Below are positions 17,135 to 25,121 of a stretch of DNA of 64,000 bases, in pieces. The notes beneath the pieces were generated by a model that was not told the DNA's origin, made no database searches, and saw nothing but the letters and a program-made list of their open reading frames with translations. The position numbers and the translations under genes are program-made. The stretch is taken from the NCBI GenBank assembly GCA_045637805.1, contig JAZUAE010000028.1, positions 7,913 through 71,912 on the forward strand. Direction: 5' to 3'. The first letter of the stretch is position 1; every line of letters begins with the position of its first letter. This stretch comes from CAKVLG01 sp045637805. Lineage in GTDB: Bacteria > Bacillota > Clostridia > Christensenellales > UBA1242.

Positions 17135-19217
17135 ATATGTGAAATCTTTTTGAATTGTATAATGCGTGATAAATAAATGTTTGGATAATAGGATAAAGTG
17201 AAATAATTGATGGGACAATCCATAACAAATGATTATAATGTTCTTGCGTTAAACTATAAAATCCAAGTTGTAAGTTAACACAATATACAAGTATTAATAA
17301 TTGTACTGAAAGTAGCATTGAAATAATATATGATGCTCTTGGAATAAACCTTGCAATATGTTTTTTGTGTGGGTTAAATATATAAATTACTGTATATATT
17401 GCCGGAATTAAGAGTGTTATACCCATACCGATTAAGAAATATTTAATATCAAAGTTAAAAATAGATGCGGAATTTTCTAATATTAAATATGTTAAAGCTA
17501 AAAAGCAGGTTATAAAGCCAAATGTGATCCATGATTGAATCATTTTAATTTTATTGCTTTGTACGTAATTTTTAGTTTCTTTTGATTCCTTAACTAAATG
17601 AAGGTGAGGTCTAACAGTAAAACCTTCTTCTGAAAGAGAGTTTTTCAAATCAGCATAATCTTTATTTGTGTTTTTATTAAAAGTATCCGCATTAAACATT
17701 TGAATCTTTCTATCTTCTACTGATGATGTATTATCTTTTATATTATCAAGCTGATTTAGCATTTGTTTATATTCTTCATCGGTGTATTTTGGTGTAAAAG
17801 AGTCGTAAGAAGGGGTAGTGGTTGTATTAAATGATGTGTTTTCCGTCGAAGCTGCAATGTTTACAAAATTAGTAGTTTGTAATTCATTTTGGTTGTCGTC
17901 AAATGTGTCGTCTAAAGAATAAGATTCGTAAGTGTTTATGTTGTCTGATTCATTAGTTTCATCATTAGAAAAATTATCAAACATATATGTAGAATTTGTT
18001 TCAGTCTCGGCTGCATCGTTATTATCGTTTTCTTCTTCAGGGTTTATGTAGATTTCGTCGTAGTTTATGTTTGAATCATCAACATAAATGTCGCTTGAAT
18101 TATTGTTAATTTCATGGCCAACACCTTCATCATCAAATCTTATATAAGATGGGGTAATGGTAGAAAAATCAGGTTTTTCTTCTTCAGGTTCGTTTTCGAT
18201 AATGTTTAAATCGCTAATTTCATTAGGTTGATCTTCAGTGCTATCCTCATCTATGCCATCTATTACAATGTTTGGTGCAATATAATTTTTAATAGGGGAT
18301 TTAGCTTCTTCGCTTTCAAAATATGTATCCTCAGTATTAAGATAATCGTTAAAGTTGAAAGCTGGTTCGTCAGACTCTTCTTGTACATCATTTACAAAAG
18401 TAGATTGGGTTACATTATCAAGAGTTTCATAGTTTTCATCAGTGTTTTCATCTATAGGTTGATTAAAATTATCGTCTTCTTCAAAAGAATACTTTTTATC
18501 AAAGCTGCTAAGTATGTTTTGTGCAGATTCAAGTTCGTCTAAATTTTCTTGAATTGTATCTTCATCTTTTGTATCAAAATGACCAAGCATGCTCATTATG
18601 TCGTAATTTTCATAGTCTTCATCTTCAGATTCAGTTGTAAACAAGTCTTCTTGTGTTTCATCTGCATTGTTTTCAATTTCTTGGATAGGGGATTCGATAC
18701 TTTCACCATTATCTTCGTCTGAAAGAGTTAGTTCTTCGTAAGTTTCATTGTTATCATCTGAATATTTAGACATTTCATCATCAATGTTTAGTGGGGTAGA
18801 AGATTGAGTATCCTCGTCAAAACTTGCTGGCTCAGAAATTATTTCAGGCGCATTTTCTTCAGCAATAATGTTTGACTCTTCCTTTTTTACACCATCAGAA
18901 ATTAAATCGTCGATTATACTGCGAGATTTAATCCATTCTTGTTGATTTTTATTATATTCTTCTTTTCCACTATCGGTAAGTTTGTAATAGTGACGTTTAC
19001 CGCCGATATCACTATCTTCCCAGTACGAAGAAATAAAGCCTTTGTCTTCCAAACGCTTTAAGCAACTGTATAATGTTGGTTGTTTTAATTCATACGTGCC
19101 ATTGCTACGCTCTTCAACTTCTTTACAAATCTCGTATCCATATTTGTCGCCGCTGAAAAGAATTTTTAAGATAATAGTATCAATGTGACCACGAATTAAA
19201 TCACTATCTATTCCCAT
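17133..19217 (-). CDS. PadR-family regulator fused to a long acidic linker and a four-helix membrane domain
   Basis: The gene encodes 694 residues. The first ~100 are a PadR winged helix (ILFSGDKYGYEICKEVEER, LKQPTLYSCLKRLEDKGFI, GGKRHYYKLTDSGKEEY). Residues ~110-530 form a very acidic, Asn/Ser-rich region that looks disordered, with no domain I recognise. Residues 559-694 hold four predicted membrane helices (~562-582, 593-614, 628-652, 664-685). Ordinary PadR proteins have 100-200 residues and are soluble. Here the DNA-binding domain would be held at the membrane by a ~420-residue tether. The frame is continuous, so this is a true fusion in the sequence. Its target and signal are unknown. 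It is transcribed alone, convergent with rnhA. Confidence 0.85.
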   Translation of the reverse strand: MGIDSDLIRGHIDTIILKILFSGDKYGYEICKEVEERSNGTYELKQPTLYSCLKRLEDKGFISSYWEDSDIGGKRHYYKLTDSGKEEYNKNQQEWIKSRSIIDDLISDGVKKEESNIIAEENAPEIISEPASFDEDTQSSTPLNIDDEMSKYSDDNNETYEELTLSDEDNGESIESPIQEIENNADETQEDLFTTESEDEDYENYDIMSMLGHFDTKDEDTIQENLDELESAQNILSSFDKKYSFEEDDNFNQPIDENTDENYETLDNVTQSTFVNDVQEESDEPAFNFNDYLNTEDTYFESEEAKSPIKNYIAPNIVIDGIDEDSTEDQPNEISDLNIIENEPEEEKPDFSTITPSYIRFDDEGVGHEINNNSSDIYVDDSNINYDEIYINPEEENDNNDAAETETNSTYMFDNFSNDETNESDNINTYESYSLDDTFDDNQNELQTTNFVNIAASTENTSFNTTTTPSYDSFTPKYTDEEYKQMLNQLDNIKDNTSSVEDRKIQMFNADTFNKNTNKDYADLKNSLSEEGFTVRPHLHLVKESKETKNYVQSNKIKMIQSWITFGFITCFLALTYLILENSASIFNFDIKYFLIGMGITLLIPAIYTVIYIFNPHKKHIARFIPRASYIISMLLSVQLLILVYCVNLQLGFYSLTQEHYNHLLWIVPSIISLYPIIQTFIYHALYNSKRFHI

Positions 19218-19249
19218 ACCTACAATCTTCCTTATAAGTTTATATATAT

Positions 19250-19279
19250 AATATAAGTTAATTTATGGCTATAAGTCAA
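19250..19279 (-). promoter_or_regulatory. Promoter of the PadR-fusion gene
   Basis: On the minus strand TTGACT (19279-19274) is followed after 18 bp by TATATT (19255-19250), about 32 bp before the ATG. The alternating TA tract around the -10 could also be an operator, but I see no clear PadR dyad. Confidence 0.6.
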
Positions 19280-19376
19280 TTATTTTGGCACTATTCACAA
19301 GTTTTTCCCTTTACTTTTGTGACAAATTACAATTTAATAGGGCAAAATGTTTTTAAAATTTTAATTTATATCTGGT

Positions 19377-19404
19377 TTGAAATTGTTTAGAATTAGTATA
19401 TATT
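19377..19404 (+). promoter_or_regulatory. Promoter of the YgjP-like gene, leaderless arrangement
   Basis: TTGAAA (19377-19382) is followed after 16 bp by TATATT (19399-19404), with 7 bases to the ATG at 19412. Confidence 0.55.
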
Positions 19405-19411
19405 ATTGTGT

Positions 19412-20086
19412 ATGATAATGCCGGATTTAATTCAAAGAGAGAATAGAAAAACCTTAGTTCTTACAATCATGAAAGATGGTAGGGTTGTTGTTAAAGCGCC
19501 AAATAAAATGTCAAAAGATTTAATTGATAAATTTGTAGTTGAGAAACAAAAATGGATTGAGTCGAAATTGTTTCTTATCAGAAATACTTATGAAGAGTTT
19601 GAAGATTGCATAAATTATAAAAAAATTCTACTCTATGGCGAAAAGTATGAAATTTGTGTTGGTAATACAAAGAGGGTTGTTTGCGATACAAAACATAAAA
19701 AACTCATATTACCAAAATGTGGTTCAATTCAAAATGCATTGATCAAGATTAAACAATGGTATAAGGTTAACGCTAAGAATATTTTAGTAAGTAGGGTAAG
19801 TCATATTTCAAAACTAATTAAGATAACTTGCAATGATATAAAAATAAGCAATGCGAAGAGCAAGTGGGGTGCGTGTAACTCAAAAAAGAATATAAGTCTA
19901 AACTGGAGAATTGTAATGCTTCCACCTGAGATTATAGATTATGTAATTATTCATGAATTATCTCACATTAAGGAAATGAATCATTCGCAAAAATTTTGGA
20001 ATACGATTGCCATGTTCCTGCCAAGCTATCCGGTCTTGCGTAAAAGACTAAAAAAATATAGCTTTGCCCTAGAGTTATACAGATAA
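19412..20086 (+). CDS. YgjP-like (SprT/DUF45-type) zinc metallopeptidase domain protein
   Basis: The gene encodes 224 residues from ATG 19412; a second in-frame ATG lies two codons later. The HExxH zinc motif is in VIIHELSHIKEMNHSQKFW, with the distal His in MNHSQKFW. Upstream, SNAKSKWGACNSKKNISLNWR is the signature block of the YgjP/DUF45 family (given here to its 20th residue or less by position, near 150-170). Family members are predicted cytosolic metal-dependent peptidases, often linked with restriction or stress genes, and the true substrate is unknown. No Shine-Dalgarno sequence precedes the start, and a -10 box lies 7 nt upstream. A strong terminator follows. Confidence 0.88.
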   Translation: MIMPDLIQRENRKTLVLTIMKDGRVVVKAPNKMSKDLIDKFVVEKQKWIESKLFLIRNTYEEFEDCINYKKILLYGEKYEICVGNTKRVVCDTKHKKLILPKCGSIQNALIKIKQWYKVNAKNILVSRVSHISKLIKITCNDIKISNAKSKWGACNSKKNISLNWRIVMLPPEIIDYVIIHELSHIKEMNHSQKFWNTIAMFLPSYPVLRKRLKKYSFALELYR

Positions 20087-20102
20087 GATTTAGAGGGGAG
20101 AA

Positions 20103-20133
20103 GGGTGTTTTGTCAAACAAAGCACCCGTTTTT
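20103..20133 (+). terminator. Terminator of the YgjP-like gene
   Basis: GGGTGTTTTG pairs with CAAAGCACCC across a TCAAA loop and is followed by GTTTTTATTT. Confidence 0.9.
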
Positions 20134-20176
20134 ATTTGCAAGTTTTTAACTTAGATGTTAACACTTTATTTATTAT

Positions 20177-20210
20177 CTATTCGCAAAAGACAGCTTTTGC
20201 GAAAGGATAG
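20177..20210. other. Strong isolated hairpin of unknown role
   Basis: TTCGCAAAAG (20180-20189) and CTTTTGCGAA (20194-20203) form a perfect 10-bp stem with an ACAG loop. An alternative outer helix, CTAT/ATAG, could extend it across a bulge. No T-run follows, so it is not a terminator. Confidence 0.6.
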
Positions 20211-20683
20211 TGGGTAAAATCGGGGTAAATTAGGGAGTTTTTAACATTTGTGTTTTGGTTAGATTTTATCAATGTTTAGTAGTTTTATAGCTTACTTATA
20301 AGACTTTTGATAAATATCCGCGTTATAAATTAAAAAATTTTATAGCAATTTCAATTTAATTTTTTTGTAATGAAAATTAATGAAGCTATTATGTGTGATA
20401 AAATTCAAAGTTGATTTAAACACAATCTATACAGAATCTTTATTAAATTTATTGTTAAAATGTTCTATTAGTTGTCAAAACTTGTTTTAAAATTAAGCAC
20501 TCAATTTAGGCGCGCTTACAATTTGTGTGATTGCAATCCTTGTTTTTTATTGTCAAAGTTTTGTCAGAATGCGTTAAAATCTAAATATACTTTTACTTAC
20601 TATTAAAACGTCCTAAGAGGAGACATTATTTAAATTATCTAGGATAAATTTGTTCATAATTTATAAAAACTCACACTGAACGA

Positions 20684-20713
20684 TTGTTTTATCCTATTAT
20701 AAGCATGTATAAT
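20684..20713 (+). promoter_or_regulatory. Orphan promoter, possible small RNA start
   Basis: TTGTTT (20684-20689), an 18-bp spacer and TATAAT (20708-20713) are followed by no ORF. The next element is the hairpin terminator at 20867-20895. Confidence 0.4.
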
Positions 20714-20866
20714 ACATTAAGATAATATAAGTTATGAATATATAACTATAATTTTTTAAGTAAATAGATTGTGAAGTTTTAACAAATTTGATTATTTATA
20801 AAAATATGTGGTCTATATGGATCAGGCTTATAAAATTTCAAGAAAATTTAAAATTATTGTAAAATA

Positions 20867-20895
20867 AAAAACCACTAAAAATTTGAGTGGTTTTG
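20867..20895. terminator. Bidirectional terminator after the hypothetical pair
   Basis: AAACCACT / AGTGGTTT with A/T runs on both sides. On the minus strand it ends the two-gene hypothetical operon. On the plus strand it could end a short transcript from 20720. Confidence 0.82.
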
Positions 20896-20915
20896 TTTAA
20901 TCGTCTGACATAATA

Positions 20916-21761
20916 CTATAATAAAACAGGATCGTTTTTATCTAGCAATGATATTTGGTTTAAATTTTCACTATCACCCTTTGCTTTAAAGTTTATTTTC
21001 TTTCTAAATGCAATATCTTCACAGCCTAATTCTTTAAAATTATGATTATATAATTTACTAATATAATTTTCTAATCCAAACAGAACTGTGTAACCATAGG
21101 CTTTGTTTGCAACGCATTTTATAGAATTGTTAGGAGTTTTGATCGAACTACTTGTAAAACTTGTTACAAAATCGTCTGTACTTACACCTATTGATAATGC
21201 AGTTTTTCCAACACCCATTGTGCCATATTCGAAATTAGTTGTGATAAATTTGTTTAAGTATGGATCAAATTCTGTTATTGATGCATTTATAGAGTTGTTA
21301 ATATTTTTGAGTATTTGATTTATTGAAAGGTTTTTGCTAATAATATATTTTGAATCGCCAAATTGAACTTTATGCTCATTTGGGATCTTGTTATATACTT
21401 GCAATTCATCAGGATTATCGTCATAAATTTCAAGGTATTGTTTGAAATCAATGTCTTTTTTATAAAAGTCGCATATTGTGTCAATATTGACTTTCAAGTC
21501 GTAAGAATCCATTTTTAATACAAAATTAACCCTATCTTTATCTATGAATATATTACCATGTGACTCATTCATTTTGTCAATTAACTCAATATGTCTATTG
21601 TCATTAAACATCGGTACATATTGATAGCTTAAAACATGAATTGACTCATTGTATTTTTCAATTAGGTTTAAGATACTTTCAATTTCAGTATATAAATATC
21701 CTTCGTGTAAACTTCCCCTAATTTGATTTTTTGCGTTTTCTAAAAATTCTTTTCTTTCCAT
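20916..21761 (-). CDS. Hypothetical protein (second gene of a related pair)
   Basis: The gene encodes 281 residues that I do not recognise. It has no signal peptide, membrane helix or clear catalytic motif. The start (KEFLENAKNQIRGSLHEGYLYTEIESI) and the region NRHIELIDKMNESHGNIFIDKD resemble the same places in the upstream protein (KQNFLQMVKSNIKNSYNEQFLYD and NRFFKITD..RSFITKD), so the two look like diverged paralogues. GTMGVGKT at about residue 180 fits the Walker A pattern but has no supporting strand or Walker B, so I do not call it an ATPase. It follows its partner after 9 nt with an AGAGGAAA-type ribosome site. It could be an accessory protein such as a mobile-element remnant. Confidence 0.7.
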   Translation of the reverse strand: MERKEFLENAKNQIRGSLHEGYLYTEIESILNLIEKYNESIHVLSYQYVPMFNDNRHIELIDKMNESHGNIFIDKDRVNFVLKMDSYDLKVNIDTICDFYKKDIDFKQYLEIYDDNPDELQVYNKIPNEHKVQFGDSKYIISKNLSINQILKNINNSINASITEFDPYLNKFITTNFEYGTMGVGKTALSIGVSTDDFVTSFTSSSIKTPNNSIKCVANKAYGYTVLFGLENYISKLYNHNFKELGCEDIAFRKKINFKAKGDSENLNQISLLDKNDPVLL

Positions 21762-21770
21762 AATTTCCTC

Positions 21771-22559
21771 TTAATACTGTACTTTTTCTTCGTTATCGGA
21801 TTTTATTTCTTCAGAGTTTAATCCATTTTTAATAAAATCTTCTACATTAAATACTATTTTACCATTAACAACTTTCATTTTTGTCATAGGAATAGCTTTT
21901 TCTATGTCTGTTTCGGGGATAACTTTAGTAAAAATTGATTCTTTGCCGTCGCTTGTAAGTGTTCTGAAAGTTTTTTTATGATTATATTCATCGTCATATT
22001 TATAACAGATCGCTTCATAAATATCTTCATCAGGTTGATTCTTTGCAATGTTGTAGTTAAATACGCTTGCATTAACCTTTTCTAAGTAACCATGTGCAAA
22101 AACATCACAAGCTTCAACTTGATGCGATGCAAAATAATAATCTTCATCAACATAGAAAATAATACCATTATTGTGATAAAAATTATTCGCAATCTCTTGC
22201 ATTAACTCTTCATCGTTTTTATCAATAGGTTGAAGATCTTTATATGTGATTGTTCTAAAGTATTTGTCCTCTTTTAAACTTTTTTTTATATGATATGTGA
22301 AATAACATTTGTTATTGTTAAAAAAAGTATTAAATGAATCCTTTGTAATAAAAGATCTGCCTACAAGATTATTGTTTGTATCTGTAATTTTAAAAAATCT
22401 ATTATCATCATAACTTTCTGCTACAGAAATGTTATAGTTTAAATCATCTAGCACATCAACCAAGTTTAAAGCGTGGTCATACAAAAATTGCTCGTTATAG
22501 CTATTTTTTATGTTAGATTTAACCATTTGTAAGAAATTTTGTTTTTCAAGTTGCTTCAT
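21771..22559 (-). CDS. Hypothetical protein (first gene of a related pair)
   Basis: The gene encodes 262 residues from ATG 22559. A longer reading from ATG 22571 exists, but GGAGG lies 5 nt before the inner ATG, so the inner one is chosen. It has no membrane helix, signal peptide or recognised domain. It is rich in Asn, Asp, Tyr and Lys. The first ~100 residues resemble the first ~100 of the downstream protein, suggesting an old duplication. A good promoter lies upstream and the pair ends at a terminator, so it forms a two-gene operon. The function is unknown. Confidence 0.72.
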   Translation of the reverse strand: MKQLEKQNFLQMVKSNIKNSYNEQFLYDHALNLVDVLDDLNYNISVAESYDDNRFFKITDTNNNLVGRSFITKDSFNTFFNNNKCYFTYHIKKSLKEDKYFRTITYKDLQPIDKNDEELMQEIANNFYHNNGIIFYVDEDYYFASHQVEACDVFAHGYLEKVNASVFNYNIAKNQPDEDIYEAICYKYDDEYNHKKTFRTLTSDGKESIFTKVIPETDIEKAIPMTKMKVVNGKIVFNVEDFIKNGLNSEEIKSDNEEKVQY

Positions 22560-22580
22560 ATCAACCTCCATACTGTATCT

Positions 22581-22609
22581 ATTATATCATTGCAGGAATG
22601 ATTATTCAA
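22581..22609 (-). promoter_or_regulatory. Promoter of the hypothetical pair
   Basis: On the minus strand TTGAAT (22609-22604), a 17-bp spacer and TATAAT (22586-22581), followed by GGAGG before the ATG at 22559. Confidence 0.8.
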
Positions 22610-22621
22610 TATATAGTTATA

Positions 22622-22648
22622 AAAAAGAGCCAAGTTTTTGGCTCTTTT
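22622..22648 (-). terminator. Terminator of serS
   Basis: An AAAAGAGCCAA / TTGGCTCTTTT stem is followed by a T-run on the minus strand. Confidence 0.9.
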
Positions 22649-22650
22649 GT

Positions 22651-23934
22651 TTATTTCTTTGGTAAAATTTTTTCTTGACCGCCCATGTATTTTCTGAGTA
22701 CTTCAGGGATTGTTACTGAGCCGTCAGCGTTTTGGTATTGCTCCAAAATTGCTGGAAAAATACGAGTAGTTGCAAGGCCTGACGCGTTAAGTGTGTGAGC
22801 AAATTCAGTTTTTCCTGTTTTGCTATCACGATATTTAATTTGAGCACGTCTTGCTTGGAAGTCACGAGCGTTAGACGCTGAGCTAACTTCTTTATATATG
22901 CCCATTGATGGAATCCATACTTCAATGTCATAAGTTCTACACATACTGTCACTGCAGTCACCAGCAGCAAGTTTTGAAAGTTGGAAATGAAGTCCAAGTT
23001 TTTCAACTAAAGTTTTAGCCTTGTTTACGAGTTCGTCAAAAGCTGCATCACTTTGCTCAGCTGTTGTTACTTGAACCATTTCAACTTTGTTGAATTGATG
23101 GCCACGGATCATGCCACGCTCTTCTGATCTATATGAGCCAGCTTCGCGTCTATAGCATGGAGTGTATCCAGCAAACTTACGTGGTAAATCTTTTTCACTT
23201 AAGATTTCTCCTCTAAAGTAGTTAACGAGCGCCGTTTCGGCTGTTGGAAGTAAGAATTTGCTGTCACAGCCTTGCTTATCAATCCAGTATACATCGTCTT
23301 CAAATTTTGGGAATTGACCAGCACCAAGACCGCAGTCATAATTTAACATGTGTGGTAAGAGCATGAACTCGTAACCATCTTTAATATGTTCGTCGATAAA
23401 GAAGTTTAAAAGTGCCCATTCAAGTCTAGCGCCGTCGCCAGTGTAAATCCAGGCACCGTTACCTGCAAGTTTTGCACCTCTCTCATAATCGATCACTCCA
23501 AGATTTTTAGCCAAGTCTACGTGATTTTTTGGTGTAAAATTAAATGTAGGTTTTGTGCCATAAGTGTAAATAGGTTCATTGTTTTCTTTTCCACCCTCTT
23601 TTAAGTCGGCATCTGGAAGGTTTGGTAAACGTAAAAGAAAATCATTGATTTTATCAACAACAACAGCGAGTTCTTTATCTTTTGCTGCAATTGTTTCGCC
23701 AAGAGCTTTCATTTCTGATAGCACGGACGATACATCTTTACCTTCTTTCTTAAGCTTTGGTACAAGTGCGCTTACACGATTTCTTTCAGCTTTTAAGTCT
23801 TCGACTACTTGTTGTTTAGCTTTTCTGTCTTTGTCCCATGCGAGAAGCTCAGTAAAATCTATTGTTTTACCGCGTTTAGCATATAATGCTACTAGCTCGT
23901 CAGGATTGTTTCTAATTCTGTCTAATGCTATCAT
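22651..23934 (-). CDS. serS: Seryl-tRNA synthetase
   Basis: This class II synthetase charges tRNA-Ser. It has 427 residues. The N-terminal ~100-residue coiled-coil arm (KDRKAKQQVVEDLKAERNRV onward) binds the long variable arm of tRNA-Ser. Motif 2 is in GYTPCYRREAGSYR and motif 3 in GLATTRIFPAILE. It has its own terminator. No T-box is present in the ~100 bp upstream, unlike thrS. A GGAGA-type ribosome site precedes the ATG. Confidence 0.98.
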   Translation of the reverse strand: MIALDRIRNNPDELVALYAKRGKTIDFTELLAWDKDRKAKQQVVEDLKAERNRVSALVPKLKKEGKDVSSVLSEMKALGETIAAKDKELAVVVDKINDFLLRLPNLPDADLKEGGKENNEPIYTYGTKPTFNFTPKNHVDLAKNLGVIDYERGAKLAGNGAWIYTGDGARLEWALLNFFIDEHIKDGYEFMLLPHMLNYDCGLGAGQFPKFEDDVYWIDKQGCDSKFLLPTAETALVNYFRGEILSEKDLPRKFAGYTPCYRREAGSYRSEERGMIRGHQFNKVEMVQVTTAEQSDAAFDELVNKAKTLVEKLGLHFQLSKLAAGDCSDSMCRTYDIEVWIPSMGIYKEVSSASNARDFQARRAQIKYRDSKTGKTEFAHTLNASGLATTRIFPAILEQYQNADGSVTIPEVLRKYMGGQEKILPKK

Positions 23935-24039
23935 AATCTATCTCCTTTTATAATTAATGAATTTATTATAAAACTACTTACTAGTGTTTGTCAACTTATG
24001 ATTAATATCTTTTAAATAAAAAAACTATTCGTAAAATGC

Positions 24040-24068
24040 TTGCAAATTGTTTGGAAAAGTTGCATAAT
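24040..24068 (+). promoter_or_regulatory. Promoter of the tyrosine recombinase gene, leaderless arrangement
   Basis: TTGCAA (24040-24045), a 17-bp spacer and CATAAT (24063-24068), with 6 bases to the ATG at 24075. The -35 overlaps an upstream in-frame ATG (24036), which therefore cannot be the start from this promoter. Confidence 0.7.
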
Positions 24069-24074
24069 GTTGGT

Positions 24075-25121
24075 ATGAAAACACAAGATTATTTTAGTGA
24101 ACGTGCACAAAAATGCACAAAGAAAATTCGTGAAATTTTAAAAGAACTGCCTGATTTTTGTTATGATTTTTTTACTGGTATCGAAAATCAGACAAGTCCT
24201 TTAACTCGTCTCAATTATGCGTATGACTTACGTATATTTTTTAATTACCTATTCAATGAGACAAATCTCTTAGAAGGTAAAAATATTTATAATCTTGAGA
24301 TTAGCGATTTAAACAAAATTCGTGCTACACACATTGAACGATTTATTAGTTATATATCCTCTTATGGCGATGAAAATGGCGAGAAAGTAAAAGTTAATAC
24401 TGAACGCGGCAAAGCTAGAAAACTTGCCACTGTGCGCTCATTCTTTAAATATTTTTACAATAAGGATTTACTTGCTAGTAATGTTGCTACTAAGGTTGTA
24501 ACTCCTAAACTTCATGATAAGAGCATTATTCGCTTAGAAAGTGATGAGGTTGCAAAATTTCTAAATGAAGCTGAATGCGGCTTTGACCTGACCGGACACG
24601 CAAAAAGTTATCATAAACATACAAGAACGCGTGATCTTGCAATGTTAACACTTATGCTTGGTACTGGTATTCGTGTATCTGAATGTGTTGGATTAAACGT
24701 TGAAGATGTTGATCTTAAGGCTAACAGTTTTAAAGTTACACGTAAAGGTGGAAATCAAGTAGTGCTTTACTTCTCTGATGAGGTAAAAATTGCTCTTGTC
24801 GACTGGCTAGAAGAGCGTGCAAGAAACCCTATGCTTGAAAGTGAAAAAGCTCTATTTGTATCTCTTCAAAACCGCAGAATTGGCGTAAGAGCTGTTGAGA
24901 TTTTAGTTAAAAAATATGCTAAACTTATTTCCCCACTTAAAAAAATAACTCCTCACAAACTACGAAGTACGTATGGTACGGCCTTGTATCGCGCAACCGG
25001 AGATATTTATATAGTAGCTGATGTTCTTGGACATAAAGATGTTAATACAACTAAAAAACATTATGCCGCAATTAGTGAAGATATGCGAAAACAGTCTGCA
25101 GATAAGGTTAAACTTCGTTAA
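24075..25121 (+). CDS. Tyrosine site-specific recombinase, XerC/XerD-like
   Basis: The gene encodes 348 residues from ATG 24075; a start at 24036 lies upstream of the promoter. The N-terminal SAM-like core-binding domain covers ~1-160. The catalytic domain carries Arg in GTGIRVSE, the HxLR box in TPHKLRSTYGTALYR, and LGHKDVNTTKKHYAAIS with the distal His and the nucleophile Tyr. All catalytic residues are present. With no phage or transposon genes nearby, dimer resolution (Xer) is more likely than a mobile-element role. The length is slightly above the usual ~300, and a family-typical insertion near the N-terminus cannot be excluded. It converges on the dipeptidase with a 14-bp overlap. Confidence 0.88.
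   Translation: MKTQDYFSERAQKCTKKIREILKELPDFCYDFFTGIENQTSPLTRLNYAYDLRIFFNYLFNETNLLEGKNIYNLEISDLNKIRATHIERFISYISSYGDENGEKVKVNTERGKARKLATVRSFFKYFYNKDLLASNVATKVVTPKLHDKSIIRLESDEVAKFLNEAECGFDLTGHAKSYHKHTRTRDLAMLTLMLGTGIRVSECVGLNVEDVDLKANSFKVTRKGGNQVVLYFSDEVKIALVDWLEERARNPMLESEKALFVSLQNRRIGVRAVEILVKKYAKLISPLKKITPHKLRSTYGTALYRATGDIYIVADVLGHKDVNTTKKHYAAISEDMRKQSADKVKLR

Larger units (their letters stand above)
20134..20866. other. Gene-poor AT-rich stretch
   Basis: About 730 bp have no open frame with a credible start and ribosome site on either strand. It holds a perfect 10-bp hairpin (20180-20203), a consensus-like promoter (20684-20713) followed only by stop-rich sequence, and an AGAGGAG motif near 20617 not followed by an ORF. 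No tRNA, rRNA, tmRNA, RNase P or SRP signature was seen. It may encode small RNAs or be decayed DNA. Confidence 0.6.

Noticed and set aside
21200..21225. Walker A-like GTMGVGKT in the 281-residue hypothetical protein
   Set aside because: No preceding hydrophobic strand, no Walker B or other nucleotide-binding motif. A chance match is likely.
23935..24035. T-box upstream of serS
   Set aside because: No GGTGGNACCGCG core or terminator is present.
24075..25121. Recombinase as integrase of a mobile element
   Set aside because: No phage or conjugation genes, no attachment repeats or tRNA next to it. A Xer-type role fits better.
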